DNA of 64,000 nt from Bradyrhizobium erythrophlei (GTDB lineage Bacteria; Pseudomonadota; Alphaproteobacteria; Rhizobiales; Xanthobacteraceae), in the NCBI RefSeq assembly GCF_900129505.1, contig NZ_LT670818.1, positions 4,869,001 to 4,933,000 on the forward strand, written 5' to 3'. Shown here in pieces: positions 17,338 through 26,233 of the stretch (position 1 is its first letter; each line of letters starts with the position of its first letter). The position numbers were made by a program, and so were the translations under genes. Under the pieces are notes generated by a model, which saw nothing but the letters and a program-made list of their open reading frames with translations, searched no databases and was not told the origin of the DNA.

Positions 17338-20300
17338 ATGGATCGTCTCGTCGCCATTGCCGTCAACCGGCGCTACCTGATGGTCGGCCTATTCGCCGTC
17401 GTGATCATCGGCGGCCTGATCGCGTTCAAGCAGCTCAATATCGAAGCCTATCCCGACCCGACGCCGCCGATGGTCGACATCGTGACGCAAAGTCCGGGAT
17501 TGTCGTCGGAGGAGATCGAACGCTACATCACGATCCCGATCGAGACCCAGGTCTCGGGCATCAAGAACCTGCGCACGATCCGCACGATTTCCCTGTACGG
17601 CCTGTCCGACGTCAAGCTGCAATTCTCGTTCGATTACACCTATGACGAGGCGCTGCAGCAGGTGCTGAACCGGCTGTCGCAAATGGCGCCACTGCTTGGT
17701 AATGTGCAGCCGGGGATTTCGCCGGTCAGCGCTATCGGCGAAATCTACCGTTACCGGCTGGTCGGGCCGCCGAATTACAGCGTGCTCGACCTGAAGACGC
17801 TGCAGGACTGGGTCTTGCAGCGCCGCTTCCGCGCCGTGCCCGGCGTGATCGACGTCACCGGTTGGGGCGGCAAGACCAAGACCTACGAATTGCAGGTCGA
17901 TTTCAACAAGCTGATCGCCAACGGCCTGACGCTGCCGCAACTGCTGCAGGCCGTCAGCAATTCCAACATCAATGTCGGCGGCAATACCGTCAATATCGGT
18001 ACGCAATCCGCCGTGGTGCGCGGTGTCGGCCTGATCCGTTCCATCGATGATCTCGCCAACACCATGGTGTCGCAAAGCGGCGGCAACCCGGTACTGGTCA
18101 AGGACATCGCCAATGTGACCGTCGGCGAGAAGCCGCGGCTCGGCATCGCCGGCCTCGATCAGGACGACGACATCGTGCAGGGCATCGTGCTGATGCGCCG
18201 CGGCGAGCAGAGTTCGCCGACCATCCTTCGGGTCGAACAGCTGGTGGAGCAGATCAACAATTCCAGCATCCTGCCGCCCGGCGTGCGCATCGAGCGCATC
18301 TACGACCGCAAGGATCTGATCGACATCACCACGGCGACCGTGCTGCACAACATGGTGGTCGGCATTCTCCTGATCGTGCTGCTGCAGTGGATCTTCCTCG
18401 GCGATCTCAGAAGCGCGCTGATCGTCGGCGCCACCATTCCGTTTGCGCTGTTTTTCGCCGTCATCATCCTGGTGCTGCGCGGCGAATCCGCCAACCTGTT
18501 GTCGGTCGGCGCCATCGATTTCGGGCTGATCGTGGACGCCACCGTGATCTTTGTGGAGGCGATCTTCCGCCGCCTGTCGCAAACCACGGCGCTGTCGGAA
18601 GCCGAGCAAAGCCATATCTCGACCGACACCACCATGGGCATCAAGAGCCATGCCATCCTCTCGGCCTCCGCCGACGTGTCGCGCTCGATCTTCTTCGCCG
18701 CCGCCATCATCATCGCGGCGTTCATCCCGCTGTTCACCTTGAGCGGCGTCGAAGGCAACATCTTCGGGCCGATGGCGCGGACCTATGCCTATGCGCTGGC
18801 GGGCGGCCTGCTCGCGACCTTCACGGTGACGCCGGCCTTAAGCGCGATCATCCTGCCCTCGCATATGGAAGAAACCGAAACCCGCATCATGAAGTTCCTG
18901 CACTGGATCTATGTGCCGGTGCTGGCCTGGGCCATGGCCAACCGAAAGCTGGTGATGGCGGGCGCCATCGGGCTCGTGGTCATGACCGTTGTGTTCGGCC
19001 GCCTGCTGGGGCTGGAATTCCTGCCCAAGCTCGAGGAGGGCAATCTCTGGATTCGCGCGACCCTGCCGCCGACCATCTCGCTCGAGGAGGGCAACGCCTA
19101 TGTCAACGAGATGCGCAAGCTGATCCGCAGCTTTCCGCAGGTGGAAGCGGTGGTGTCGCAGCATGGCCGCCCCGATGATGGCACGGACGCTGCGGGCTTC
19201 TTCAACGCGGAATTCTTTGCGCCGCTAAAGCCGGCCGGCGAATGGCCCGACACCCACGACAAGGATGAGTTGACGGCGCGAATGCTGGCGAAGCTGCAGG
19301 ACAAGTTTCCGGGCGTCGAGTTCAATTTCTCCCAGTATCTTCAGGACAACGTTTCCGAAGCCGTCTCCGGCGTGAAGGGCGAGAACTCCATCAAATTGTA
19401 CGGCAACGATCTGCAGGCGCTCACCGACACCGCCAACAAGATCAAGGCCGTGCTGTCGACGGTGCAGGGCATTACCGACCTGGCGGTGTTCACCTCGCTC
19501 GGGCAACCGACGGTCCAGATCGATATCGATCGCGCCAAGGCTGCGCGCTATGGGCTGGCGCCGGGCGATATCAACGCCACCATCAAGGTCGCGATCGGCG
19601 GCGACACCGCCGGAGATCTCTATGAACCCGGGAGCGACCGGCATTTTCCGATCATCGTCCGGCTTGCCCCGGAATATCGCAAGAGTGCCGAGGCGATCCA
19701 GAATTTGCGGATCGGCGCGGCGGGTCCGAACGGCACCATCACCCAGATTCCCTTGAGCGAGGTGGCGTCGATCACCCTGGTCTCGGGTGCGGCCTATATC
19801 TACCGCGAACAGCAGGAGCGCTATCTGCCGATCAAGTTCTCGGTGCGCGAACGCGACCTCGGCGGCGCCATCCGGGAAGCCCAGGAGAAGGTCGCGAGCC
19901 AGGTGCAGCTGCCGGCGGGATCGCGGATCGAATGGGTGGGTGAGTTCGGCAATCTGCAGGACGCGATCAAGCGGCTGTCGGTCGTGGTGCCGATCAGCCT
20001 TGCGCTGATCGCCGTGTTGCTGTGGTTCAATTTCGGCTCGATGGTGGACACGCTGCTCGCCATGAGCGTGATCCCGATGGCGATCTTCGGCGGCGTGGTC
20101 GGGCTCGTGATCTCGGGCATTCCATTCAGCGTCTCCGCGGCGATCGGTTTCATCGCGCTGTTCGGCATCGCGGTCATGGACGGCATCATCATCCTGTCCC
20201 AGTTCAACCAGCTGGTCGACGAGGGCTTCGACCGGGTGACAGCCGCGATCCGCACCGGCGAACTGCAATTGCGCCCGGTCCTGATGACCTGCGTGGTCGC

Positions 20301-20460
20301 GGGCGTCGGGCTGCTGCCGGCGGCGATGTCGGCGGGCATCGGATCGCAGGTGCAGAAGCCGCTGGCGGTGGTGGTCGTCACCGGCATGATGCTGGCGCCG
20401 CTGGTGATCCTGGTGACGCTGCCGGTGCTGATCTCGGTCTTCTCGCGCCGGGTCCGCTGA
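17338..20460 (+). CDS. RND efflux pump, heavy-metal (CzcA/CusA) subfamily
   Basis: 1040-residue inner-membrane proton-driven pump. The subfamily is indicated by SVGAIDFGLIVDATVIFVEA in TM4, with acidic residues typical of HME-type pumps, plus the usual duplicated arrangement of 12 TM segments and two large periplasmic loops (TM1 near residue 10, QLNIEAYPDPTPPMVDI following). The second half has FGIAVMDGIIILSQFN. The upstream adaptor gene is cotranscribed. No outer-membrane partner is in the operon; the tolC-like gene at 24.6-26.0 kb on the other strand may supply it. The metal or other substrate cannot be read from the sequence. Confidence 0.9.
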   Translation: MDRLVAIAVNRRYLMVGLFAVVIIGGLIAFKQLNIEAYPDPTPPMVDIVTQSPGLSSEEIERYITIPIETQVSGIKNLRTIRTISLYGLSDVKLQFSFDYTYDEALQQVLNRLSQMAPLLGNVQPGISPVSAIGEIYRYRLVGPPNYSVLDLKTLQDWVLQRRFRAVPGVIDVTGWGGKTKTYELQVDFNKLIANGLTLPQLLQAVSNSNINVGGNTVNIGTQSAVVRGVGLIRSIDDLANTMVSQSGGNPVLVKDIANVTVGEKPRLGIAGLDQDDDIVQGIVLMRRGEQSSPTILRVEQLVEQINNSSILPPGVRIERIYDRKDLIDITTATVLHNMVVGILLIVLLQWIFLGDLRSALIVGATIPFALFFAVIILVLRGESANLLSVGAIDFGLIVDATVIFVEAIFRRLSQTTALSEAEQSHISTDTTMGIKSHAILSASADVSRSIFFAAAIIIAAFIPLFTLSGVEGNIFGPMARTYAYALAGGLLATFTVTPALSAIILPSHMEETETRIMKFLHWIYVPVLAWAMANRKLVMAGAIGLVVMTVVFGRLLGLEFLPKLEEGNLWIRATLPPTISLEEGNAYVNEMRKLIRSFPQVEAVVSQHGRPDDGTDAAGFFNAEFFAPLKPAGEWPDTHDKDELTARMLAKLQDKFPGVEFNFSQYLQDNVSEAVSGVKGENSIKLYGNDLQALTDTANKIKAVLSTVQGITDLAVFTSLGQPTVQIDIDRAKAARYGLAPGDINATIKVAIGGDTAGDLYEPGSDRHFPIIVRLAPEYRKSAEAIQNLRIGAAGPNGTITQIPLSEVASITLVSGAAYIYREQQERYLPIKFSVRERDLGGAIREAQEKVASQVQLPAGSRIEWVGEFGNLQDAIKRLSVVVPISLALIAVLLWFNFGSMVDTLLAMSVIPMAIFGGVVGLVISGIPFSVSAAIGFIALFGIAVMDGIIILSQFNQLVDEGFDRVTAAIRTGELQLRPVLMTCVVAGVGLLPAAMSAGIGSQVQKPLAVVVVTGMMLAPLVILVTLPVLISVFSRRVR

Positions 20461-20587
20461 GCGGGCATTTTACCGGCGCGAGCGATGGTGGGCGCGCGCC
20501 CATGAATCCTGCCCACTCCGTTTGTGGTTGACGTAACCCAGCAGCTGTCTCTTGAATACAGAGGGACAAGCCGCGGGGGAGAACACC

Positions 20588-22003
20588 ATGCGGAACGGGG
20601 AACACCAGGATCGCACCACCTCCAGAACCTCCGACCAGATTCTGGGGGAAATCAGGGACTATTGCCGCGCGACGCAGACCGCCGAATCCACCTTCGGGCG
20701 GCTGGTCGTCAATGACGGCAAGCTGGTATCGCGGCTGCGCGACGGCGCCAAGATCACCACCGGGACGCTCGACAAGGTCCGCGCCTATCTGACCGAGCAT
20801 CGGGCCGGCCTGCCGTCGGAGAGAACGACGTCGCCGGTGACCTTCAGGCCGGCCAATGCCGCGCTTCCCGCGGCCGACATCGCGCCGCCGGGTTTCCGGT
20901 TTTTCGACAACCGGCAGAAATATCTCCTGTTCGTCTCGACCTGCAGCGAGAAGACCGAGGTCGCCAACCGGATTTCGCTCGAACTCGGCAATCTGCAGCC
21001 GTCGCCGCCGGCGCTGCGGATCTTCGATGCCGGCGTCGGCGAAGGCACCGTGCTGTCGCGCGTGATGCGGGCGGTGCATGCCCGCTTTCCCACCATGCCG
21101 CTCTACGTCGTGGCCAAGGAAATCTCCTACGAAGACGTGCGGCTGATGCTGGAGAAGATGGCCGATCGTCTGTTCGAGCATCCCGCCACGGTGTTGGTGA
21201 TCACCAATCTCTATTATGCGGAGGCGCCGTGGCTGACGCCGCGCTCGGCGGCATCGGCGCAGGGCCTGATCTGGAAGGACGTCGCGCTGGCCGGCAATAC
21301 CGCGCACGGCTTTGCCGAGCAGATCGGACAGCTCGAGGGGTTTTTGGCGGAGAACTGGCGCGCCGGAATCAGTCCCACCACGGGCAATCCGCTCTATACA
21401 AGGCCCATCATCCTGACGCTGCGCCGCGAGGATCATTCGTTCCTGCTCGATCCGATCATGCCGCGGCCCGGGCGCGTGATGGCCGATTACGATCTGGTGA
21501 TCGCCTCGCAGCCCTATCGCGCGCGGGCCAGCGTCGAATTCAAGGCCTCGAAGGTGGTGACGCCGCTGGTGCGCGCGCTGCGGCCCGGCGGCCGATTGAT
21601 CGGCATCCATTCGCACGGCCACGATCCCGGCCTCGAGATCATCGAGGAGGTCTGGCCCGGCGACGACCCCTTCAAGACCGATCGCTACGCGATCCTGCGC
21701 CAGGTCAAGCACGAGCTTGGCGGCGAGGCGCGGCATTACAATTTCAACGCTTCCTCCGATGCGCGATCGATCTTCCGCTACCACATGCACACGCTGCCGG
21801 ACGAAGTCTCCGGGCCGATCGGAACCTCGACGCTGTTCGCCGCCTGGAACGCGGCGATCTATGTCGCGCAGATCGAGGATGTCAGGCTGTCGGAGGTGGT
21901 CCGCGACGGCCGCTACCTCGAGGCCACCGACCGGGTGCTCAAGCGGCACGGCGGCCTGTGGTTCAACGACGAAACCTACGTGATTTCGCGCCGCCGCGCC
22001 TGA
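20588..22003 (+). CDS. SAM-dependent methyltransferase-like protein with N-terminal HTH-like segment
   Basis: 471 residues. The first 70 (DQILGEIRDYCRATQTAESTFGR... ending LDKVRAYL) look like a short repressor-type helix-turn-helix. After a linker comes a Rossmann-like methyltransferase core with motif I FDAGVGEGTVLSRVM and a C-terminal part with ALRPGGRLIGIHSHGHDPG, as in class I methyltransferases after motif IV. ATG 20588 is chosen because GGGGGAG lies 7 bases upstream. The next gene on the same strand, 75 bases on, is MTHFR-like, suggesting a shared one-carbon role. The methyl acceptor is unknown. Fusion of a DNA-binding-like head to a methyltransferase is uncommon. Confidence 0.65.
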   Translation: MRNGEHQDRTTSRTSDQILGEIRDYCRATQTAESTFGRLVVNDGKLVSRLRDGAKITTGTLDKVRAYLTEHRAGLPSERTTSPVTFRPANAALPAADIAPPGFRFFDNRQKYLLFVSTCSEKTEVANRISLELGNLQPSPPALRIFDAGVGEGTVLSRVMRAVHARFPTMPLYVVAKEISYEDVRLMLEKMADRLFEHPATVLVITNLYYAEAPWLTPRSAASAQGLIWKDVALAGNTAHGFAEQIGQLEGFLAENWRAGISPTTGNPLYTRPIILTLRREDHSFLLDPIMPRPGRVMADYDLVIASQPYRARASVEFKASKVVTPLVRALRPGGRLIGIHSHGHDPGLEIIEEVWPGDDPFKTDRYAILRQVKHELGGEARHYNFNASSDARSIFRYHMHTLPDEVSGPIGTSTLFAAWNAAIYVAQIEDVRLSEVVRDGRYLEATDRVLKRHGGLWFNDETYVISRRRA

Positions 22004-22050
22004 GGCATGATCCCAAAAAGCGGGAACCGGTTTTTGGAAAAGATCATGCC
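22004..22050. repeat. palindromic intergenic repeat (GGCATGATC type)
   Basis: GGCATGATC at the left and GATCATGCC at the right are perfect inverted ends around AAAAAGCGGGAACCGGTTTTT. This is a well-known repeat of Rhizobiales intergenic regions. It begins immediately after the methyltransferase stop codon and may affect transcription into the next gene. Confidence 0.85.
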
Positions 22051-22078
22051 CATGAAGAGACCTTAATCGGAGCCAGAC

Positions 22079-22990
22079 GTGTCCGCACCCGATCATGCCT
22101 CGTCTCGCCAACTCGACGCGCTACTGTCGTCCGCTTCGGTCGAAATCTCTTCGCGCGGACATCAACTGGGCGAGTTGCGGGATCGTTTCGCTGCGGGCAC
22201 GGACGTCACGATCACCTTCCTGCCCGGCGACAATTATCGCCACAACGTCGAAACGGCCGCGATGCTGCGCCGCGCCGGTTTCAACGCGGTGCCTCATGTC
22301 GCTGCGCGCGAAATGCCGTCACGCGAGGCGCTCGACGATTTCCTGACGCGCCTCAGGGGCGAGGCGGATGTCAGGCGCATTCTACTGATCGCCGGCGACG
22401 TCGCGGCCGCGAAAGGACCGTTCAAATCGAGCCACGATGTGCGCGCCAGCGGGTTGATCGAGGAGCATGGCATGGCACGCGTAAGCGTTGCCGGCTACCC
22501 CGAGGGCCACCCTTATCTCGGGTTGGCCGCGACCTTCAGCGGGCTCGAGGCATGGCGGGACTGGGGGCAGGGGACAAAAATCCACGTCGATGTCGTGACG
22601 CAGTTCTGCTTCGAGAGCGCGCCGATCCTGGCCTTTATCGGCGAACTCGATGCGCGCGGCGTCGGCCTTCCCGTCACCGTCGGCCTCGCCGGTCCGGCGA
22701 GTCCCGCCACGCTGACGAAATTCGCGCTTCGCTGCGGCATCGGCAATTCGATCCGTTCGCTGCGCAGCCAGATCGGGCGTTTCGGCCGGCTGCTCATGGA
22801 TACCGGGCCTGACGACATCATGCGCGGTTTGCAGTTGGCGCCCGAGGTCGTCACGGCCTCGATATCGGGTTTCCATCTGTTTCCGTTCGGCGGACTGCGC
22901 AAGGCCGCCGAATGGTCGCGTGGCTACGTTGCGGAAACCCTGCGGCAAGCGGGGCGGACCGCATCCCGAACCGGCGCTCAGAACCTGTAA
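22079..22990 (+). CDS. methylenetetrahydrofolate reductase-like protein
   Basis: 303-residue flavoprotein-fold protein of the MetF superfamily (TIM barrel). Segments TFLPGDNYRHNVETAAMLRR, HVAAREMPSR and RILLIAGDVAAAKGPF match the folate/FAD-binding pattern, and QFCFESAPILAFIGEL follows. GTG 22079 is used as start, with GGAG seven bases before it. MetF proper reduces 5,10-methylene-THF to 5-methyl-THF; related proteins such as LigC run in lignin-aromatic O-demethylation. Whether this divergent member keeps that activity is not shown. Its 3' end overlaps the convergent amidohydrolase gene by 13 bases. Confidence 0.75.
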   Translation: MSAPDHASSRQLDALLSSASVEISSRGHQLGELRDRFAAGTDVTITFLPGDNYRHNVETAAMLRRAGFNAVPHVAAREMPSREALDDFLTRLRGEADVRRILLIAGDVAAAKGPFKSSHDVRASGLIEEHGMARVSVAGYPEGHPYLGLAATFSGLEAWRDWGQGTKIHVDVVTQFCFESAPILAFIGELDARGVGLPVTVGLAGPASPATLTKFALRCGIGNSIRSLRSQIGRFGRLLMDTGPDDIMRGLQLAPEVVTASISGFHLFPFGGLRKAAEWSRGYVAETLRQAGRTASRTGAQNL

Positions 22991-23943
22991 AGCCGCGCCG
23001 GATTGTCGACCAGAATTTTCTTCCGGATCGCCGCGTCCGGCGCCCATACGGGAAATTGGTTGAACAGGCGGCCGTCCTCGATCTGATACAGCGGCGTCAC
23101 CTCGGTCGGCTGTCGGCCGGGCGGCGTCACTGAATTCGGATGCGGCCAGTCCGTCCCCCAGACGATGCGGTCCGGATTGGCCGCGATCAGCGCCTGGGCG
23201 AGCGGGATCACGTCGGAATAATCGGGTGCGAGCTTCGAGGCCCGGTAGGCGCCGGAGATCTTGACGTACGCCTTGCCTGATTTCACGAGTTCGAGCAGGT
23301 CGGAAAAGCCCGGCTGCCCCACTCCAAGTTCGGCCTGCGCGCCGCCGAAATGATCGAACACGACCGGCACCGGCGAGGCCAAGACGAGATCCTTGATCGC
23401 GGAGATCATCGCAAGACTCGTGAACAGCTGGACATGCCAGCCGCGGGCTTTCACCCGGTCGACCGCGGCCTGGAAGCGCGGGCGGCCGACCGAGGGATCG
23501 TTGACGCCGCCCGTGGCGAGATTGAGCCTTATGCCGCGAATGCCTGCCTGGCCCATGGCATCGAGATCGGTCTCGGGCGTCTTGTCGTCGATCACGGCGA
23601 CGCCGCGCGCGGTCGCGCCGCGGGCCTTCATGCCGAACAGCGCCGCCGAATTATCCGTGCCGTAGACGCTCGGGGTGACGATCACCACGCGCTCGATATG
23701 CAGCGCCTTGTGCAGCGCCGACATTTCCTCTGGCGATGCCAGCTCCGGGGTGTAGACGCGGCCCGCGAAGAACGGGAATTTTTCGGGATCGCCGTGGATA
23801 TGGGTGTGGCAGTCGCAGGCGCCGGCGGGGACGTCAAAATTGACCGGCGCCGACGGTTGCGAGGCTTTGGCAAGGGCGTGTCGGTTCGGCATGATCACTC
23901 CGGCGGCAATCGAGGCGAGCAGAACACAGCGTCGCGTCAGCAT
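22978..23943 (-). CDS. exported amidohydrolase, LigI-like (2-pyrone-4,6-dicarboxylate hydrolase family)
   Basis: 321-residue TIM-barrel metal-dependent hydrolase of the amidohydrolase-2 superfamily. The HxH metal motif CDCHTHIHGDPEKFPF, then VVFDHFGG and WGTDWPHPN (active-site Asp) are present. An N-terminal signal with a twin arginine (MLTRRCVLLASIAAGV) suggests export, unusual for LigI itself, which is cytoplasmic. The family opens lactones and acts on aromatic catabolites; here the substrate is unknown. It converges with the MTHFR-like gene. Confidence 0.8.
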   Translation of the reverse strand: MLTRRCVLLASIAAGVIMPNRHALAKASQPSAPVNFDVPAGACDCHTHIHGDPEKFPFFAGRVYTPELASPEEMSALHKALHIERVVIVTPSVYGTDNSAALFGMKARGATARGVAVIDDKTPETDLDAMGQAGIRGIRLNLATGGVNDPSVGRPRFQAAVDRVKARGWHVQLFTSLAMISAIKDLVLASPVPVVFDHFGGAQAELGVGQPGFSDLLELVKSGKAYVKISGAYRASKLAPDYSDVIPLAQALIAANPDRIVWGTDWPHPNSVTPPGRQPTEVTPLYQIEDGRLFNQFPVWAPDAAIRKKILVDNPARLYRF

Positions 23944-23976
23944 CGTTTCTCTCCCTCATTTTCGTTTTTGTGTCGC

Positions 23977-24540
23977 TTATGCCGATAGTGTAGCACGGCC
24001 GAGCCCGGCAAGGCAGGCGGCGATCAGTTCCGGCAACGGCCGCGATCCGTCGAGACGCAGGACGGGGCAGGGTAGCTGCGCGAGCCAGGCTTCATGCTTC
24101 GCCAAACTCCGGCCCTCCCGATCGCCGTCCTCGTAATGCGACGCCCATTCGACGAAATCTTCGGTGTCGTGATGGCGCCAGCCGCCGGGAGCCACCGCAT
24201 CGCTGCCGAAGTGCCGGGCCTCGCGCGCGCGCAAACGCTGCAGGCGAATCTCCCGGGCGGTCGAGAGGAATATCACCAGATCGAAATCCCGCGCGATGTC
24301 GTCGCCCCAGCCCTCGAGCGATCCGCTTAGCACCCAGTCCGCGCGTGGCAGGAAAACTTCCTGCATCAGCCGGAGACGTTCGATACGGTCGCGCTTCCTT
24401 TGATATGGCGGCACCGTCGGCTGCCAGAAATAATCGTCGGTGTCGTGATGCGGGACGGCGAGGGCGTCAGCCAAGGCGCGGCCGAGGCTCGTGGCGCCCG
24501 AGCCTGACGCTCCCATGATGTGTATGCGGCAGCTTTTCAT
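23977..24540 (-). CDS. adenylate kinase-like P-loop kinase
   Basis: 187-residue small-molecule kinase-like protein with Walker A GASGSGATS near the N-terminus, HHDTDDYFW as substrate segment and the lid region RLQRLRAREARHFGSD. ATG 24540 gives the typical start MKSCRIHIMGASGSG. The P-loop Lys is replaced by Ala (GSGATS in place of GSGKTS), so nucleotide binding may be altered. The gene follows the tolC-like gene with 16 bases between, on the same strand. Confidence 0.72.
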   Translation of the reverse strand: MKSCRIHIMGASGSGATSLGRALADALAVPHHDTDDYFWQPTVPPYQRKRDRIERLRLMQEVFLPRADWVLSGSLEGWGDDIARDFDLVIFLSTAREIRLQRLRAREARHFGSDAVAPGGWRHHDTEDFVEWASHYEDGDREGRSLAKHEAWLAQLPCPVLRLDGSRPLPELIAACLAGLGRATLSA

Positions 24541-24556
24541 GGTGCCGGTTTGCGGA

Positions 24557-25999
24557 TCATTGCCCCGATGGCGTACGCAGCCCGTGCCAGGCGTCGCGCA
24601 CCTGATGATAATGCAGTTCAGGCAGATAGTCCGGCGTGTTGAGCGACAGCGTCTTGACGTCGAGCCGGCCGATGGCGCTGAGCAGGGTATAGGAAGCAAT
24701 CACGCGATCGCGTTGCGCGCCGATCAGCCGCGCCTTCGCCGAAATGAGATCGGCTTGCGAGTTCAGGACGTCGACCGTGGTGCGCTGGCCGCCGGCGGCT
24801 TCCTTGCTGACGCCCTGCAGCGCGACCGTCGCCGCCCGCACCTCGGATTCCGATGCCGCTACCGCGATCTTGGCGCCTTCATTGGCGACCCAGGCGCCGA
24901 TTGCGGCGGTGCGGGCCTGACTGCGGACATGATCCAGCACCTGCCGGCTTTGCGCCGTTAATTCCTTGGCCTGCCTTGTCTGCGACGCCGCGGTGCCGCC
25001 ATCGTAGATCGGCGCATTCATCTGCGCAGTCACCGAAGCCTGATCGGTCCGGAAGGTGGTGAGGCTCGGATCTGCGTCGCTGCTGTGACTGGCGTTGCCC
25101 TGCAGGGTGATGGTGGGCAGGAGGCTGCTTTCCGCGACACGGATGGTGGTCGAGGCGACGTCGACGTCGAAGCCCGCGGCCGTGACCGCCGGATTTTCCT
25201 TGGCGGCAAGGCCTATGGCGTCTTCGCGGCTGTGTGGCAGATACCCATCCACGGCTTCGGCGGATCGCAATTGCCCGGGCGGGTTGCCGATCACCTGGGT
25301 GTAGGTCGCCTGGCTGATGGCAAGATTGATCTCGGCGGCGTTCAGGTCGGCCAGCCCCCGGCTGAGCCGCGCTTCGGCCTGGGCGGTATCGGTCGGCGTG
25401 ACATCGCCGGCGTTGAGGCGCTTCTGGGTAATGCCGACGGTTTCCCGCAGGAACGCGACATTGGAGCGCTGCGCCTCGACCAGCGACTGGTTGGCGAGCA
25501 CGTTGGTGTAGGCGGTGACGGCGTCGAGCAGCACGCCCTGACCGACATTGCGCAACGCCTCGCGGCCCGACTGCACCTGCAGTTCCGCCACCCTCACGCT
25601 GTTGGCGGTCTTGAAGCCGTTGAATAGAGTCTGGCTCACCGTCACCCCGATGATCCAGGGTTTTAAAGTGGCGGATTGAAAGGTGTTATCCGGCAGCAGA
25701 TTGCGGACCGCCTGCAGCCCGGCGCTCAGGGTCGCAATGATCTGCGGCCGGTAGCCCGCTAGGGCCTGCGGCACGTTCTCGTCGGTGGCACGCTGGCGCG
25801 CCCGTTCGGCATTGAGCTGCGGATTGGTCTGGTAGGCCTTGGCCAGCGCCTCGGGCAGGGATTCGGCCAGCGCCGCGGAAGCGGCAAGACTGACCGCGGC
25901 CGTGGCGGCAAAACCGGCGCAAGCTGCAAAGCCAAGACAAATGCTCGATCGAAGCACGCGCCTTGTCACGTGGCCAACCTTCGCGGCACGTCCAATCAT
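24557..25999 (-). CDS. tolC: TolC family outer-membrane efflux protein
   Basis: 480-residue outer-membrane channel subunit (trimer) for type I secretion or RND pumps. A signal peptide (GFAATAAVSLAASAALA) is followed by SLPEALAKAYQTNPQLNAERARQRATDENVPQALAGYRPQ, the usual TolC opening, and two homologous helical halves (residues about 30-240 and 245-460). It lies near but opposite to the RND operon, so it may serve that pump; this is inference only. The kinase gene lies 16 bases downstream and may be cotranscribed. Confidence 0.9.
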   Translation of the reverse strand: MIGRAAKVGHVTRRVLRSSICLGFAACAGFAATAAVSLAASAALAESLPEALAKAYQTNPQLNAERARQRATDENVPQALAGYRPQIIATLSAGLQAVRNLLPDNTFQSATLKPWIIGVTVSQTLFNGFKTANSVRVAELQVQSGREALRNVGQGVLLDAVTAYTNVLANQSLVEAQRSNVAFLRETVGITQKRLNAGDVTPTDTAQAEARLSRGLADLNAAEINLAISQATYTQVIGNPPGQLRSAEAVDGYLPHSREDAIGLAAKENPAVTAAGFDVDVASTTIRVAESSLLPTITLQGNASHSSDADPSLTTFRTDQASVTAQMNAPIYDGGTAASQTRQAKELTAQSRQVLDHVRSQARTAAIGAWVANEGAKIAVAASESEVRAATVALQGVSKEAAGGQRTTVDVLNSQADLISAKARLIGAQRDRVIASYTLLSAIGRLDVKTLSLNTPDYLPELHYHQVRDAWHGLRTPSGQ

Positions 26000-26233
26000 G
26001 TGATCCCGAATTAACCCCTGCCGTCCGCCTCCGCCGACGACCCCGACACAACTACCTGTTTAGAGGGCGCTGCGGCCACAGGCAAACCATCGCGGGCGGC
26101 AACCCCCTGAATTCGGTGTTTCGCTGTTGCCCGTTCGTCACAGGCGATATCGGTCACAAATGCGTTATGCTGCCGGACGGCTGCGTTTGATTCCAGGCGC
26201 CGGCTATCTCCATTGCGCCCGGACCTGTACCTG

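Noticed and set aside
17389..18651. Reverse-strand ORF opposite the RND pump
   Set aside because: His/Asp/Arg-rich shadow with no known fold; the forward strand is an RND pump.
20529..20556. GTAACC upstream of the methyltransferase gene as a SigF-type promoter
   Set aside because: No CGAA at the expected distance.
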